Assembly: GCA_030832695.1 (NCBI GenBank)
Contig: JAURIP010000041.1
Location: 1 to 9,950 of the forward strand
Direction: 5' to 3'
DNA from: Sediminibacterium sp.
Lineage (GTDB): Bacteria > Bacteroidota > Bacteroidia > Chitinophagales > Chitinophagaceae
DNA: 9,950 bases
Position numbers and translations under genes: made by a program. The notes under the pieces were generated by a model. It was not told the DNA's origin. It did no database searches and saw only the letters and a list, made by a program, of their open reading frames with translations. Position 1 is the first letter of the stretch; every line of letters begins with the position of its first letter. Below, one piece after another: positions 1 through 6,499 of the stretch.

Positions 1-67
1 CGCCGAGTTGGATTAAATGTAGACTCTGCAAATCTTTATACACTATCACTTTAAAAAAACAATCACT

Positions 68-268
68 ATGTCCGAAATGCAATTGCCTAAATGGGGTGAC
101 CTCAACATCAACGAAAGGCACAAACTCTTAGGAGAACTTATCGATGCCATGATCTACTCTGGCGAAGCAGTCCAACACCTACAAGAACAAGTTGAGCAGT
201 TCAGAATGCTTGGGTATGTTAGGTCTATTATCTTACCTCAAAATGAAGAACAATGCAATCAGCAGTAA
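68..268 (+). CDS. Small hypothetical phage protein (66 aa)
   Basis: I do not recognise this protein. It is acidic and mostly helical in appearance. Residues 14-48 show heptad-like spacing of Leu/Ile/Met/Val with many Glu and Gln, so it could form a short coiled coil or helical hairpin. There is no signal peptide, membrane segment or Cys/His cluster. The ATG is preceded by an A-rich leader without a Shine-Dalgarno sequence, as for other genes here, and by a TTTATACACT word at 35-44. Its last 16 bases overlap the start of the next gene, so the two are probably co-expressed. It opens the DNA-metabolism cluster. A real gene is likely from length, start context and the overlap arrangement, but the function is unknown. 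Confidence 0.6.
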   Translation: MSEMQLPKWGDLNINERHKLLGELIDAMIYSGEAVQHLQEQVEQFRMLGYVRSIILPQNEEQCNQQ

Positions 269-474
269 AAGCATTAATGGATGACTTGGTGCAAAATGGC
301 ACTCGTATTGACTTTGCGAAGTATTTAAAAATGGAAATGCAACAAATCCAAGATGCCGTCATCTACGGCCTCGATGAAGATGGTCACACAGGAGATTGGA
401 AAATAAGTGTCGCACAAAACTATTATAATGAAAAGCACCTTGAGATTAAGGGATTACCAGGAGGAGATAAGTGA
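253..474 (+). CDS. Small hypothetical phage protein with C-terminal YYNE motif (73 aa)
   Basis: This soluble 73-residue protein has no membrane segment. The central and C-terminal part (GLDEDGHTGDW then AQNYYNE) resembles, from memory, small early proteins of Bacteroidetes phages that end in a Tyr-Tyr-Asn-Glu stretch. I know of no assigned function. The start lies inside the preceding gene, with a 16-base overlap in another frame. Its 3' end runs 47 bases into the helicase gene if the helicase starts at 428. Such long overlaps are common in compact phage early regions and suggest one polycistronic message. The identity is family-level impression only. Confidence 0.6.
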   Translation: MQSAVKALMDDLVQNGTRIDFAKYLKMEMQQIQDAVIYGLDEDGHTGDWKISVAQNYYNEKHLEIKGLPGGDK

Positions 475-1678
475 TAAGGCAGTTAGTCTACTAAATAAGT
501 ATAGAATTGCTTACCTCGCAATGCAAGTAAGAACAGGCAAGACTCTTACTGCTATGGCAACGGCTTATAAGTTTGGTGCTAAGTCAGTTCTATTCGTTAC
601 CAAGAAGAAAGCCATTTGTGACATTGTCAACCAATTTAGTGGGAGTGCAATTGAGATGGGGATTTATGTCACCAATTATGAGCAACTTGGCAATGTGCAT
701 GAGACTTTTGACTTGATCATTATCGATGAGGCGCATAGCTTGGCTGCCTTTCCGGTGCCATCTGGCAGAGCAAAGGAGTTGAAACGCATCTGCTTTGGAA
801 AGCCTATAATTTACCTAAGTGGTACACCAAACCCTGAGTCGTTCTCTCAGCTTTACCATCAGTTTTGGGTGAGCAGTTACTCTCCATTTGACCACTATCC
901 TAACTTCTACAAATGGGCGCAACAATTTGTGACTATAAAGAAGATGAAAATAAATGGTCAGTCCTTCAACAACTACGACTCCGCTGACCAGAAAGCTGTG
1001 ATGCAAGGTTGTGGTCATTTGTTTCTCACATTTACACAAGAGCAAGCAGGCTTCGAGTCACTTGTCAACGAACACATCCACCACGTTGAGATGCTTGAGT
1101 CAACCTATACACTTGCAAATAGGCTTAGGATTGATAAAGTGGTAAGGAACAAAGAAGGGCAAATTGTGCTTGGGGATACGGCTGTCAAGTTGATGCAGAA
1201 GCTACACCAGATTTATAGTGGAACAGTCATTGTTGATGAGCCGGAACGAATGGCAAAGATTGTTGACTATAATAAAGTGCAATATATTAAGGACAAGTTT
1301 GTAGGTCAAAAGATTGCCATATATTATAAGTTTATTGCAGAGGAGATGGCAATTAGGTATGTTTTTGGCTCAGAAAACTTGACAAACGAGGCTACTGTGT
1401 TCAATGAGTCAACCAATTTTGTGTTCATATCACAAATCCAAAGTGGTCGTGAAGGGGTCAACATCTCAACTGCTGATGCACTTGTGTTCCTAAATATTGA
1501 CTTTTCGGCCGTTTCGTATTGGCAGGCAAGGGCAAGAATCCAAACAAAGGATAGGGTCAAAGAAGCAAATATTTATTGGATTTTCAGCAAGAATGGCATT
1601 GAGGACAAGATATATGAAGCTGTGATGAACAAGAAAGACTACACCACTTATCACTTTAAAAAGGATTTTAATATATGA
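428..1678 (+). CDS. DEAD/DEAH-type SF2 helicase (SNF2-like, short phage form)
   Basis: This is a predicted ATP-dependent DNA translocase or helicase of superfamily 2. With the start at 428 (416 aa) the motifs are: a Q-like motif RDYQ at residues 8-11; Walker A QVRTGKT at 33-39; motif II DEAH at 100-103; motif III LSGTP at 130-134; motif V SGREGVN at 339-345; and a motif VI-like QARAR at 366-370, where relatives usually have QxxGR. Both RecA-like lobes are therefore present but compact. An upstream in-frame ATG at 407 adds seven residues. I prefer 428 because homology begins there and it carries the usual A/T-rich leader. It lies four genes upstream of the SF3 primase-helicase, and a VRR-NUC nuclease follows shortly after. 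Helicase/VRR-NUC neighbours are common in phages and suggest joint action in replication or recombination. The stop overlaps the next ATG as ATGA. Confidence 0.9.
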   Translation: MKSTLRLRDYQEEISDKAVSLLNKYRIAYLAMQVRTGKTLTAMATAYKFGAKSVLFVTKKKAICDIVNQFSGSAIEMGIYVTNYEQLGNVHETFDLIIIDEAHSLAAFPVPSGRAKELKRICFGKPIIYLSGTPNPESFSQLYHQFWVSSYSPFDHYPNFYKWAQQFVTIKKMKINGQSFNNYDSADQKAVMQGCGHLFLTFTQEQAGFESLVNEHIHHVEMLESTYTLANRLRIDKVVRNKEGQIVLGDTAVKLMQKLHQIYSGTVIVDEPERMAKIVDYNKVQYIKDKFVGQKIAIYYKFIAEEMAIRYVFGSENLTNEATVFNESTNFVFISQIQSGREGVNISTADALVFLNIDFSAVSYWQARARIQTKDRVKEANIYWIFSKNGIEDKIYEAVMNKKDYTTYHFKKDFNI

Positions 1679-1845
1679 AAACATTCTTTTATATCCTAAT
1701 GGTATTTTATTTCTTCATCGTATCTATTCCCATTTTTATCATTATTTTTATCGCCTTACACACATTTTATACACTTAAAACTACAACACAATGCATCAAA
1801 AAAAGACTAACTCAATTACTGAGTACATCCAAGGCAACCAATTAA
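1675..1845 (+). CDS. Small single-pass membrane protein (56 aa), putative
   Basis: The ATG overlaps the helicase stop codon as ATGA, the arrangement expected of translationally coupled genes. The 56-residue product starts MKTFFYIL and has an almost uninterrupted hydrophobic stretch from about residue 4 to 33, rich in Phe, Ile and Tyr, enough for one membrane helix. A polar, Lys/Thr-rich tail of about 20 residues follows. Its last 55 bases overlap the next gene in another frame. Function is unknown: it could be a phage inner-membrane peptide of the early region. It might also be a chance hydrophobic ORF, since T-rich DNA reads as hydrophobic residues. The ATGA coupling is the main argument for it. 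Confidence 0.45.
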   Translation: MKTFFYILMVFYFFIVSIPIFIIIFIALHTFYTLKTTTQCIKKRLTQLLSTSKATN

Positions 1846-2006
1846 GGAAAAATGCTCGGTGGAAAATAGCAGATGGGCAATGGTTATTTGAAATGCAACA
1901 AGGCATTTGGGCATCAGAGGAACTTTTTGATGAGTTTTACCCAAGCTATGAGTACGTTAAGTTTAATGACAAAGGAACAAACCCAGATAAAAGTAAGATA
2001 AAATGA
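1791..2006 (+). CDS. Small hypothetical phage protein (71 aa)
   Basis: I do not recognise this protein. It is soluble and aromatic-rich: an N-terminal basic/polar segment, a central Trp-containing part (ARWKIADGQWLFEMQQGIW), then an acidic stretch with FDEFYPSYEYV and a Lys/Asp-rich tail. There is no Cys/His cluster or membrane segment. The leader contains TTTATACACT at 1766-1775, the same ten bases found upstream of the gene at 68, followed by an A/C-rich spacer. Its stop overlaps the next start as ATGA, placing it in one operon with the VRR-NUC nuclease. It may be an accessory to that nuclease or the helicase, but this is context only. Confidence 0.6.
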   Translation: MHQKKTNSITEYIQGNQLRKNARWKIADGQWLFEMQQGIWASEELFDEFYPSYEYVKFNDKGTNPDKSKIK

Positions 2007-2275
2007 AAGAATCAACACTCCAGACAAAAATAGTTAAGCGATTAAAAGATAATGGGTGGTTTGTGACAAAGCTGATCAGCACTTCAACACCTGGGATTTG
2101 CGACTTGATGGCTATACGCAAAGGAACAGTCATAATGCTTGAGGTTAAGACTGACAAGGGGGTTGTGTCTGAACTGCAACAATACATGATTGACAAGCTG
2201 AACAACATGGGCATCTTTGCTCGTGTGGTTAGGGATGTTAGCGATGTGGATGTATTTTGCTATAAACTACAATAA
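2003..2275 (+). CDS. VRR-NUC domain nuclease (90 aa)
   Basis: This is a stand-alone VRR-NUC protein of the PD-(D/E)XK nuclease superfamily, the domain found at the C terminus of FAN1 and as single-domain proteins in phages. The conserved elements are present: N-terminal Glu3 in the ESxxQ segment; PGICDLMAI with Asp34 at residues 30-38; and the LEVK core with Glu47 and Lys49, followed by the S-x-L-Q-x-x motif ending at Gln59-Gln60. At 90 residues it matches the usual phage single-domain size. These proteins are predicted, and in some phages shown, to be structure-specific nucleases acting on branched DNA. The gene is coupled at both ends (ATGA with the upstream gene, TAATG with the downstream gene). 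A replication- or recombination-intermediate role alongside the helicase is a reasonable inference. Confidence 0.9.
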   Translation: MKESTLQTKIVKRLKDNGWFVTKLISTSTPGICDLMAIRKGTVIMLEVKTDKGVVSELQQYMIDKLNNMGIFARVVRDVSDVDVFCYKLQ

Positions 2276-3090
2276 TGAAAATAATTAATTCACTTAGCGG
2301 AGGCAAGACATCATCTTACATGGCGGTGCATTATCCTGCTGATTACAACATATTTGCCCTTGTTACAATTGAAGATGCAAATTGTCAACCATTAGGCAAG
2401 GAACTTATAAAATATGTAAGCGATAAGATTGGTAAAGAGTTTATTGCTACTGCTGAAGATGATGCGACACTATATGCGATGCGTGACCTTGAGCAATTAA
2501 TAGGAAAAGAAATCACTTGGGTTGCAGGAAATAGTTTTGAGGTAGTAAATAGAAAAGCAACAGGAGGTAATGGTCTACCAAATATGATGTGGAGATTTTG
2601 CACAACTGAACTAAAAATGAGACCAATATTTGACTGGTGGTTCAAAAATATAAATGAAAAGGTTCTTATGAACATAGGCATAAGATATGATGAGATGGAA
2701 CGTGCCGACAATATTAGAAACTCATTCAAAGGTATAGTCGGTAAAAGAGGTACACGCAATAAATGGGAAGAAATTGAATGGAGAGAGGCATCATTTCCAC
2801 TTATTGAAGATAAAATTATCCATCCAAGAGTAGTAAAATGGGCAACTCAAAGCGGTTTAAAGTTCCCAAGTGACTCAAATTGTGTTGGTTGCTTTCACAA
2901 ACCTCTTCAGCAACTGCGTAAAAATTGGGATGACAATGAGAAAAAGATGAAATGGTTTGCTGACCAGGAGGGGGAAAGCAAGAAATGGAAAAAGGAAATG
3001 AGCTATGATCAGATAAAAAACCTACCATTGCAGTCCGAATTTGACTTTGGCACTGGTGCTGGTTGCTCATCTGGATTTTGCACTAATTAA
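2275..3090 (+). CDS. Phosphoadenosine phosphosulfate reductase family protein (PP-loop ATPase)
   Basis: This 271-residue protein belongs to the adenine nucleotide alpha-hydrolase/PAPS reductase (CysH-like) superfamily. The N-terminal PP-loop SLSGGKTS spans residues 6-13. A WRFCTTELKMRPI segment at 106-118 matches the family's R-x-C-T-x-x-L-K-x-x-P motif, and GIRYDEMERAD at 135-145 corresponds to the conserved GxRxDE region. It also has CVGC at 203-206 and a C-terminal GCSSGFC with Cys264 and Cys269. Together these form a possible four-cysteine metal or Fe-S site. Phage members of this family are common but mostly uncharacterised, and sulfate assimilation is unlikely to be their job here. Relatives include DndC, which acts in DNA phosphorothioation, and sulfur-transfer enzymes for tRNA. 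No Dnd partner is visible. The start overlaps the nuclease stop as TAATG. Confidence 0.85.
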   Translation: MKIINSLSGGKTSSYMAVHYPADYNIFALVTIEDANCQPLGKELIKYVSDKIGKEFIATAEDDATLYAMRDLEQLIGKEITWVAGNSFEVVNRKATGGNGLPNMMWRFCTTELKMRPIFDWWFKNINEKVLMNIGIRYDEMERADNIRNSFKGIVGKRGTRNKWEEIEWREASFPLIEDKIIHPRVVKWATQSGLKFPSDSNCVGCFHKPLQQLRKNWDDNEKKMKWFADQEGESKKWKKEMSYDQIKNLPLQSEFDFGTGAGCSSGFCTN

Positions 3091-3100
3091 AACAACTTAA

Positions 3101-5599
3101 ATGAACTATTTACAACTCGGCATCAATACTATCGCTGTAAATGAAAATAAGCAGGCTATTTTCCCTTGGAAGGTCTACCAAGAGGAAATGATAAAGGAGG
3201 AGGAATTAAGCCGTCAAATGGCAGATAATAGGGCAAAAGGAGTGGCTATTATTTGTGGAGCGGTGAGTGGCAACCTTGAGGTCATTGACATAGATACAAA
3301 GTATGAGACATATGACCTATGGGAGGCGATTCAATCAGCTATTCCACCAGACTTGTACAAGAAGTTGCACATCGTAAAAACAAGAAGTAATGGCAAACAC
3401 CTCATCTATAAATGCGAGGCGATTGAAAAGAATCAGAAACTCGCACAAAGACTACCGACATTGGAAGAATCGAAAAATAATCCTTCGATCAAATCTTATT
3501 GCATTATTGAGACAAGGGGAGAAGCAGGATATGTGGTTGCTCCGCCTACTTCGGGCTACGAAATCGAACAGGAAGGTATTAACATTATATCATTGGATGA
3601 ACGTGAGGTGTTGTTTGAGATAATGCGCTCATTTAATGAAATCTTTGAGGAGGCGATCATTGAGGCACACCAAAGGCCGTCAACCAAAGATTATGGGGTT
3701 AGTCCGTTTGATGACTATAATCGCAGAGGAGATATAGTTGAACTGATGGGTAGGCATGGATGGAGGGTTGTAAAGGAGAATAGTGAGAGGATTTACTTTT
3801 TACGACCAGGGTCGGAGGCAGAGCATAGTGGATCATGGAACAAAGAACTTTCACTTTTCAGCGTTTTTTCGGTCAATACCCCATTTTTGGTGCAAAAGGG
3901 TTATAAGTTGGCTGCTGTGTTTGCGATATTGGAATGTGGAGGAGACTTTAAGATGGCAGCAAGGCAGTTGCTTGATCAAGGATTCGGAGAAAAAAAAACA
4001 TCCTTCGGTGATAGGGTAGAAAGGGAGTTGTTTTCCAAGAAGAATGATGGGGCAAGTAAGGATGATATGGTCACTCTGCTTGTCAAGAAGCACAACAAGA
4101 GTTTGGATGATGCCAAGGTGATGGTTGATGAACTCGATGCTCGGTGGGGAGAGGAGATTTGCACGTTCTGGGATGTTGATGACAAAGGGAAGGCATCGGT
4201 CAACAGGTATAAGTTGCAAGTATTTCTCACCACAGTTGGTGGGTTTAGGCTTTATTTCTACGATAGTGGGTCAACCATTTACAGGCTTGTTAGGGTTAAA
4301 GATGGGTTTGTTGAGGAGGCGAGTACGGAGCAAATTAAAAGGTTTATCAAGGATTATGTGGATAAGTTACCTGACTCGTTTGATGGAGGGGTCACACCTC
4401 AAGACTTACTTGAGTTGATTTATAAGGGGGCTACTGTTCTGTTTTCGGATGCTTTTTTTGAGTTCTTTGAGAGAGCAGATTTGTCTTTTCTAAAGGATAC
4501 TAAGAATGAAGGGTTTTTTCCGTTTAAGAATGGGGTTGTTGTGGTTGGGAAAGAGCGGATTGAACTAAAAAGCTATGGTGAACTCGGAAAAGTTGTTTGG
4601 AAATCGCAAGTAATTGACCATTTTGTCATCATTGACCAAGATATTGAGTTAGAAAAGATAGAATACTTTAGGTTTATTGAGAAGATTAGTGACTCAGACA
4701 AGGATCGGTACATCTATGCCTTGGGTTTGATAGGCTATTTATTGCACAATTATAAAGACCCATCTCGCCCATTCTCAGTCATTCTCGCCGAAGAAACAGA
4801 GAAGGAAGCCAATGGAGGAGGCACTGGGAAGGGGATATTTGTGAAGGCATTGGGTTACCTTTTGAATATTGTTCGAGTGGATGGTAAGAACTTCAAATTC
4901 GACAAGTCATTCGCCTTTCAAAGGGTTGACCTCGATACAAGGATACTTGCCATTGAGGATACAAGGAGGAATGTGGATTTTGAGGGTTTTTACTCGATTA
5001 TAACTGAAGGCATTACCGTAGAGAAGAAGAACAAAGATGAGTTGTTTATACCTTACTCTGACTCACCAAAGGTGATGTTCACCACTAACTATACCATCCC
5101 TAATTCGGGCAACCACGCTAAAAGAAGGCAGAAGGTGTTGGAATTTAGCGGATATTTTGGGCCGAAGCGGACACCAGAAGATGAGTTTGGACACAAATTG
5201 TTTGATGATTGGGACAAAGATGAGTGGAATAGGTTCTATAATTTGATGTTTGATTGCGTGCAAGGATACCTTGAGTTTGGGGTATTAGAAGTGGCATCGT
5301 CTGAGAAAATTAAAAGGAAACAGATCAGAGTGCAGTTTGGAGAGGAGTTTTTGGAATACTTTTTGGGGATTTTGGAGGAGCAATGTGGGTGGATAAAGTT
5401 AGAGCAATTATATAACGATTTTATGACAATGAGTGGGTTTGATAAGAAGGATTATAGCGTAAAAAGGTTCACCAAAGGAATTGAAGAATCGTGTACCATT
5501 TTAAATATCGCGTACCTAAATAAGCGAGAAAAAAGTGCTGGAGGAAAAAAGATGTATAACTTTAATAGCGAAAAAAAAACATATGATGATTTATTTTAA
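3101..5599 (+). CDS. Bifunctional primase-polymerase / SF3 helicase replication protein (832 aa)
   Basis: This is the main replication enzyme of the phage. The N-terminal region looks like an archaeo-eukaryotic primase (prim-pol) domain: VIDID with Asp63 and Asp65 as metal ligands, SNGKH with His100, and an ETRGEAGYVVAPP segment near 139-151. A second module around residues 210-265 has the SGSWNKELSLFSVFS pattern often seen between primase and helicase. The C-terminal SF3 helicase carries Walker A GGGTGKG (572-578, Lys577), Walker B with Glu619-Asp620, motif C FTTN with Asn663, and an arginine-finger region at Arg675-Arg676. This resembles the DUF5906-type primase-helicases. The residue after the Walker A lysine is Gly instead of Ser/Thr. 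The coding strand is noticeably G-rich. The gene ends beside the origin-like region at 5600-6088. Confidence 0.9.
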   Translation: MNYLQLGINTIAVNENKQAIFPWKVYQEEMIKEEELSRQMADNRAKGVAIICGAVSGNLEVIDIDTKYETYDLWEAIQSAIPPDLYKKLHIVKTRSNGKHLIYKCEAIEKNQKLAQRLPTLEESKNNPSIKSYCIIETRGEAGYVVAPPTSGYEIEQEGINIISLDEREVLFEIMRSFNEIFEEAIIEAHQRPSTKDYGVSPFDDYNRRGDIVELMGRHGWRVVKENSERIYFLRPGSEAEHSGSWNKELSLFSVFSVNTPFLVQKGYKLAAVFAILECGGDFKMAARQLLDQGFGEKKTSFGDRVERELFSKKNDGASKDDMVTLLVKKHNKSLDDAKVMVDELDARWGEEICTFWDVDDKGKASVNRYKLQVFLTTVGGFRLYFYDSGSTIYRLVRVKDGFVEEASTEQIKRFIKDYVDKLPDSFDGGVTPQDLLELIYKGATVLFSDAFFEFFERADLSFLKDTKNEGFFPFKNGVVVVGKERIELKSYGELGKVVWKSQVIDHFVIIDQDIELEKIEYFRFIEKISDSDKDRYIYALGLIGYLLHNYKDPSRPFSVILAEETEKEANGGGTGKGIFVKALGYLLNIVRVDGKNFKFDKSFAFQRVDLDTRILAIEDTRRNVDFEGFYSIITEGITVEKKNKDELFIPYSDSPKVMFTTNYTIPNSGNHAKRRQKVLEFSGYFGPKRTPEDEFGHKLFDDWDKDEWNRFYNLMFDCVQGYLEFGVLEVASSEKIKRKQIRVQFGEEFLEYFLGILEEQCGWIKLEQLYNDFMTMSGFDKKDYSVKRFTKGIEESCTILNIAYLNKREKSAGGKKMYNFNSEKKTYDDLF

Positions 5600-5618
5600 T
5601 ATGACATATAAATTGGGT

Positions 5619-5808
5619 ACGTCATTTTTGGTCGGGAACGTCATTGGTACGCGATTTTTACACGATTTTGGGTAGCTAAGTGGTTGATAATCAATTCGGA
5701 TACGCGATTTACACGATTTTTTCTATTTTTTAGGGTATATCTGTTTTTTTTTTGGATTCTTATATATATAGAGAAAGAAGGAAAGATGAAAATATCGTGT
5801 AATCGTGT
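5619..5808. repeat. Iteron-like ACRYSATT repeats, six direct and two inverted
   Basis: Forward copies: ACGTCATT at 5619-5626 and 5639-5646, ACGCGATT at 5649-5656 and 5702-5709, and ACACGATT at 5660-5667 and 5711-5718. The ACGCGATT/ACACGATT pair recurs as a unit, TACGCGAT(T)n-ACACGATTTT, at 5648-5669 and 5701-5720. Two inverted copies, ATCGTGT at 5794-5800 and 5802-5808, lie beyond the T-rich tract. The repeat spacing (about 9-20 bases) suits binding of a protein array, most plausibly an initiator. They could instead be operators for the flanking genes. Confidence 0.6.
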
Positions 5809-5816
5809 ACCCAGGG

Positions 5817-5839
5817 TTCTGTTCACTTCGTTCACAGAA
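5817..5839. repeat. Short hairpin (6-bp arms TTCTGT/ACAGAA)
   Basis: TTCTGT at 5817-5822 pairs perfectly with ACAGAA at 5834-5839 around an 11-base loop that contains a TTCAC direct repeat. It lies between the inverted iteron pair and the G/T repeats. No T-run follows directly, but TTTTTG starts two bases later, so it could weakly terminate transcription leaving the replication gene. An origin secondary structure is the alternative. Confidence 0.35.
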
Positions 5840-5840
5840 G

Positions 5841-5970
5841 TTTTTGTCTACAAGTTGGGTGGGGATTTTTGGTGGGGTTTTTGCCAGGGATTTTTGTGGG
5901 ATTTTTGTCTACCATTTGGTTAGGGATTTTTGTGGGGTTTTTGGGCGTTGGGAGTTTTTGGGGTTTTTGG
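5841..5970 (+). repeat. G/T-rich repeat tract with G-quadruplex motif
   Basis: The plus strand here is almost only G and T. A unit of about 43 bases starting TTTTTGTCTAC occurs at 5841-5883 and again at 5902-5943, with four mismatches and one indel. Between and after the units are further GGGATTTTTG and GGGGTTTTTG pieces. Ten runs of three or more G occur. The runs at 5934-5937, 5943-5945, 5950-5952 and 5960-5963 have loops of 5, 4 and 7 bases and so meet the usual G-quadruplex rule. The strong strand asymmetry and closeness to the iterons fit a role in origin melting or strand-specific loading, which is inference. Confidence 0.65.
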
Positions 5971-6039
5971 TATATACATGGTTACTTAATAAGATATATA
6001 TTCTTTGATAATAAAAGGTTCATTAAAGATAAAAGAAAG

Positions 6040-6073
6040 GGTACTATGTTATACAAGGTACTATACTATACAT
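6040..6073 (+). promoter_or_regulatory. Tandem 17-bp repeat upstream of the DnaA-like gene
   Basis: GGTACTATGTTATACAA (6040-6056) is followed immediately by GGTACTATACTATACAT (6057-6073), with 14 of 17 positions identical. It ends 15 bases before the start of the DnaA-domain gene. Head-to-tail copies this close to a start codon suggest an operator or autoregulatory site, or a further initiator-binding element. I could not define a convincing -7/-33 promoter here. Confidence 0.45.
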
Positions 6074-6088
6074 TTTAAATAAATAAAT

Positions 6089-6499
6089 ATGTTAACTAAA
6101 GAAAATTTACTTTCTGTTATTGCTTTTGTTAGTGGTGTACCTGAGAATGAAATTAGAGGGCAAAATAGAGCGCGTGGCTTGGTTTTATGCCGTCATGCTT
6201 ACTATTACATTGCCAGGCAAAATATGGGGCTTAAATTGACTGAAATTGGCTCATTTTTTGGGTCAGACCATACAACTGTAATACATGGGATTAATAAGGT
6301 TAAAGACATGATAAGTATAGGGGATGAAATGACTTGCCAATTCATTGATCAAGTCAATTCATGCATAAAAGAAAAATATCTAATACCTACAATTATAATG
6401 GTGGCCATACCCTGTGAAAAGGATAGCCAACAAGTAATTGAACAGATTAAAAATTTAGGCTGTGCTGTTGATGTTATGAAAAAAGGCTTTGATGCTTGA
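6089..6499 (+). CDS. Stand-alone DnaA domain IV-like DNA-binding protein (136 aa)
   Basis: Residues about 5-98 align by eye with the C-terminal domain IV of bacterial DnaA, the helix-turn-helix that reads DnaA boxes. The alignment includes a VPENEIRGQNRAR segment at 17-29 (matching the basic loop region), LCRHAYYYIA at 33-42, LTEIGSFFG at 50-58 and the DnaA signature-like SDHTTVIHGINKV at 59-71. The domain I, linker and AAA+ ATPase parts of DnaA are all absent. A short C-terminal extension (99-136), hydrophobic then Lys/Asp-rich, is not recognised. This protein could bind origin repeats and recruit the phage primase-helicase, compete with host DnaA, or act as a transcription factor. The position next to repeats at 5619-6073 favours the first. 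An A/T-rich leader without a Shine-Dalgarno sequence precedes the ATG. Confidence 0.85.
   Translation: MLTKENLLSVIAFVSGVPENEIRGQNRARGLVLCRHAYYYIARQNMGLKLTEIGSFFGSDHTTVIHGINKVKDMISIGDEMTCQFIDQVNSCIKEKYLIPTIIMVAIPCEKDSQQVIEQIKNLGCAVDVMKKGFDA

Larger units (their letters stand above)
5600..6088. other. 489-base non-coding region, candidate replication origin
   Basis: No convincing gene lies here, and open frames on the plus strand merely translate G/T repeats. The order of elements is: short iteron-like repeats (5619-5718), a T-rich and AT-rich tract (about 5719-5790), an inverted pair of the same repeats (5794-5808), a hairpin (5817-5839), a G/T repeat tract with G-quadruplex potential (5841-5970), an AT-rich segment and a tandem 17-bp repeat (6040-6073). 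Iterons beside an AT-rich stretch, flanked by a primase-helicase and a DnaA-domain protein, are typical of replication origins. Origin function is inferred and not shown. Confidence 0.5.

Noticed and set aside
1..54. Possible C-terminal ends of an upstream gene (a frame closing at 16 or one closing at 54)
   Set aside because: Too little sequence to choose a frame; the A/T-rich leader from about 31 onward suggests only the frame ending at 16 could be real.
407..427. Upstream ATG adding seven residues to the helicase
   Set aside because: The extension does not extend any helicase motif and deepens the overlap with the preceding gene; the ATG at 428 is preferred.
815..5263. Minus-strand open frames of 64-124 codons within the helicase, PAPS-reductase and primase genes
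   Set aside because: They are antisense shadows of well-supported plus-strand genes, with no motif content of their own.
5601..5675. 24-residue frame starting one base after the primase-helicase stop
   Set aside because: It lies across the iteron repeats and is explained by them; too short and not overlapping in a coupling pattern.
5684..6078. Three overlapping plus-strand open frames of 67-79 codons rich in Gly, Phe, Trp and Val
   Set aside because: Their repetitive composition is the direct translation of the G/T repeats in different frames; there is no credible start context or family resemblance, and they cross the iterons and the hairpin.
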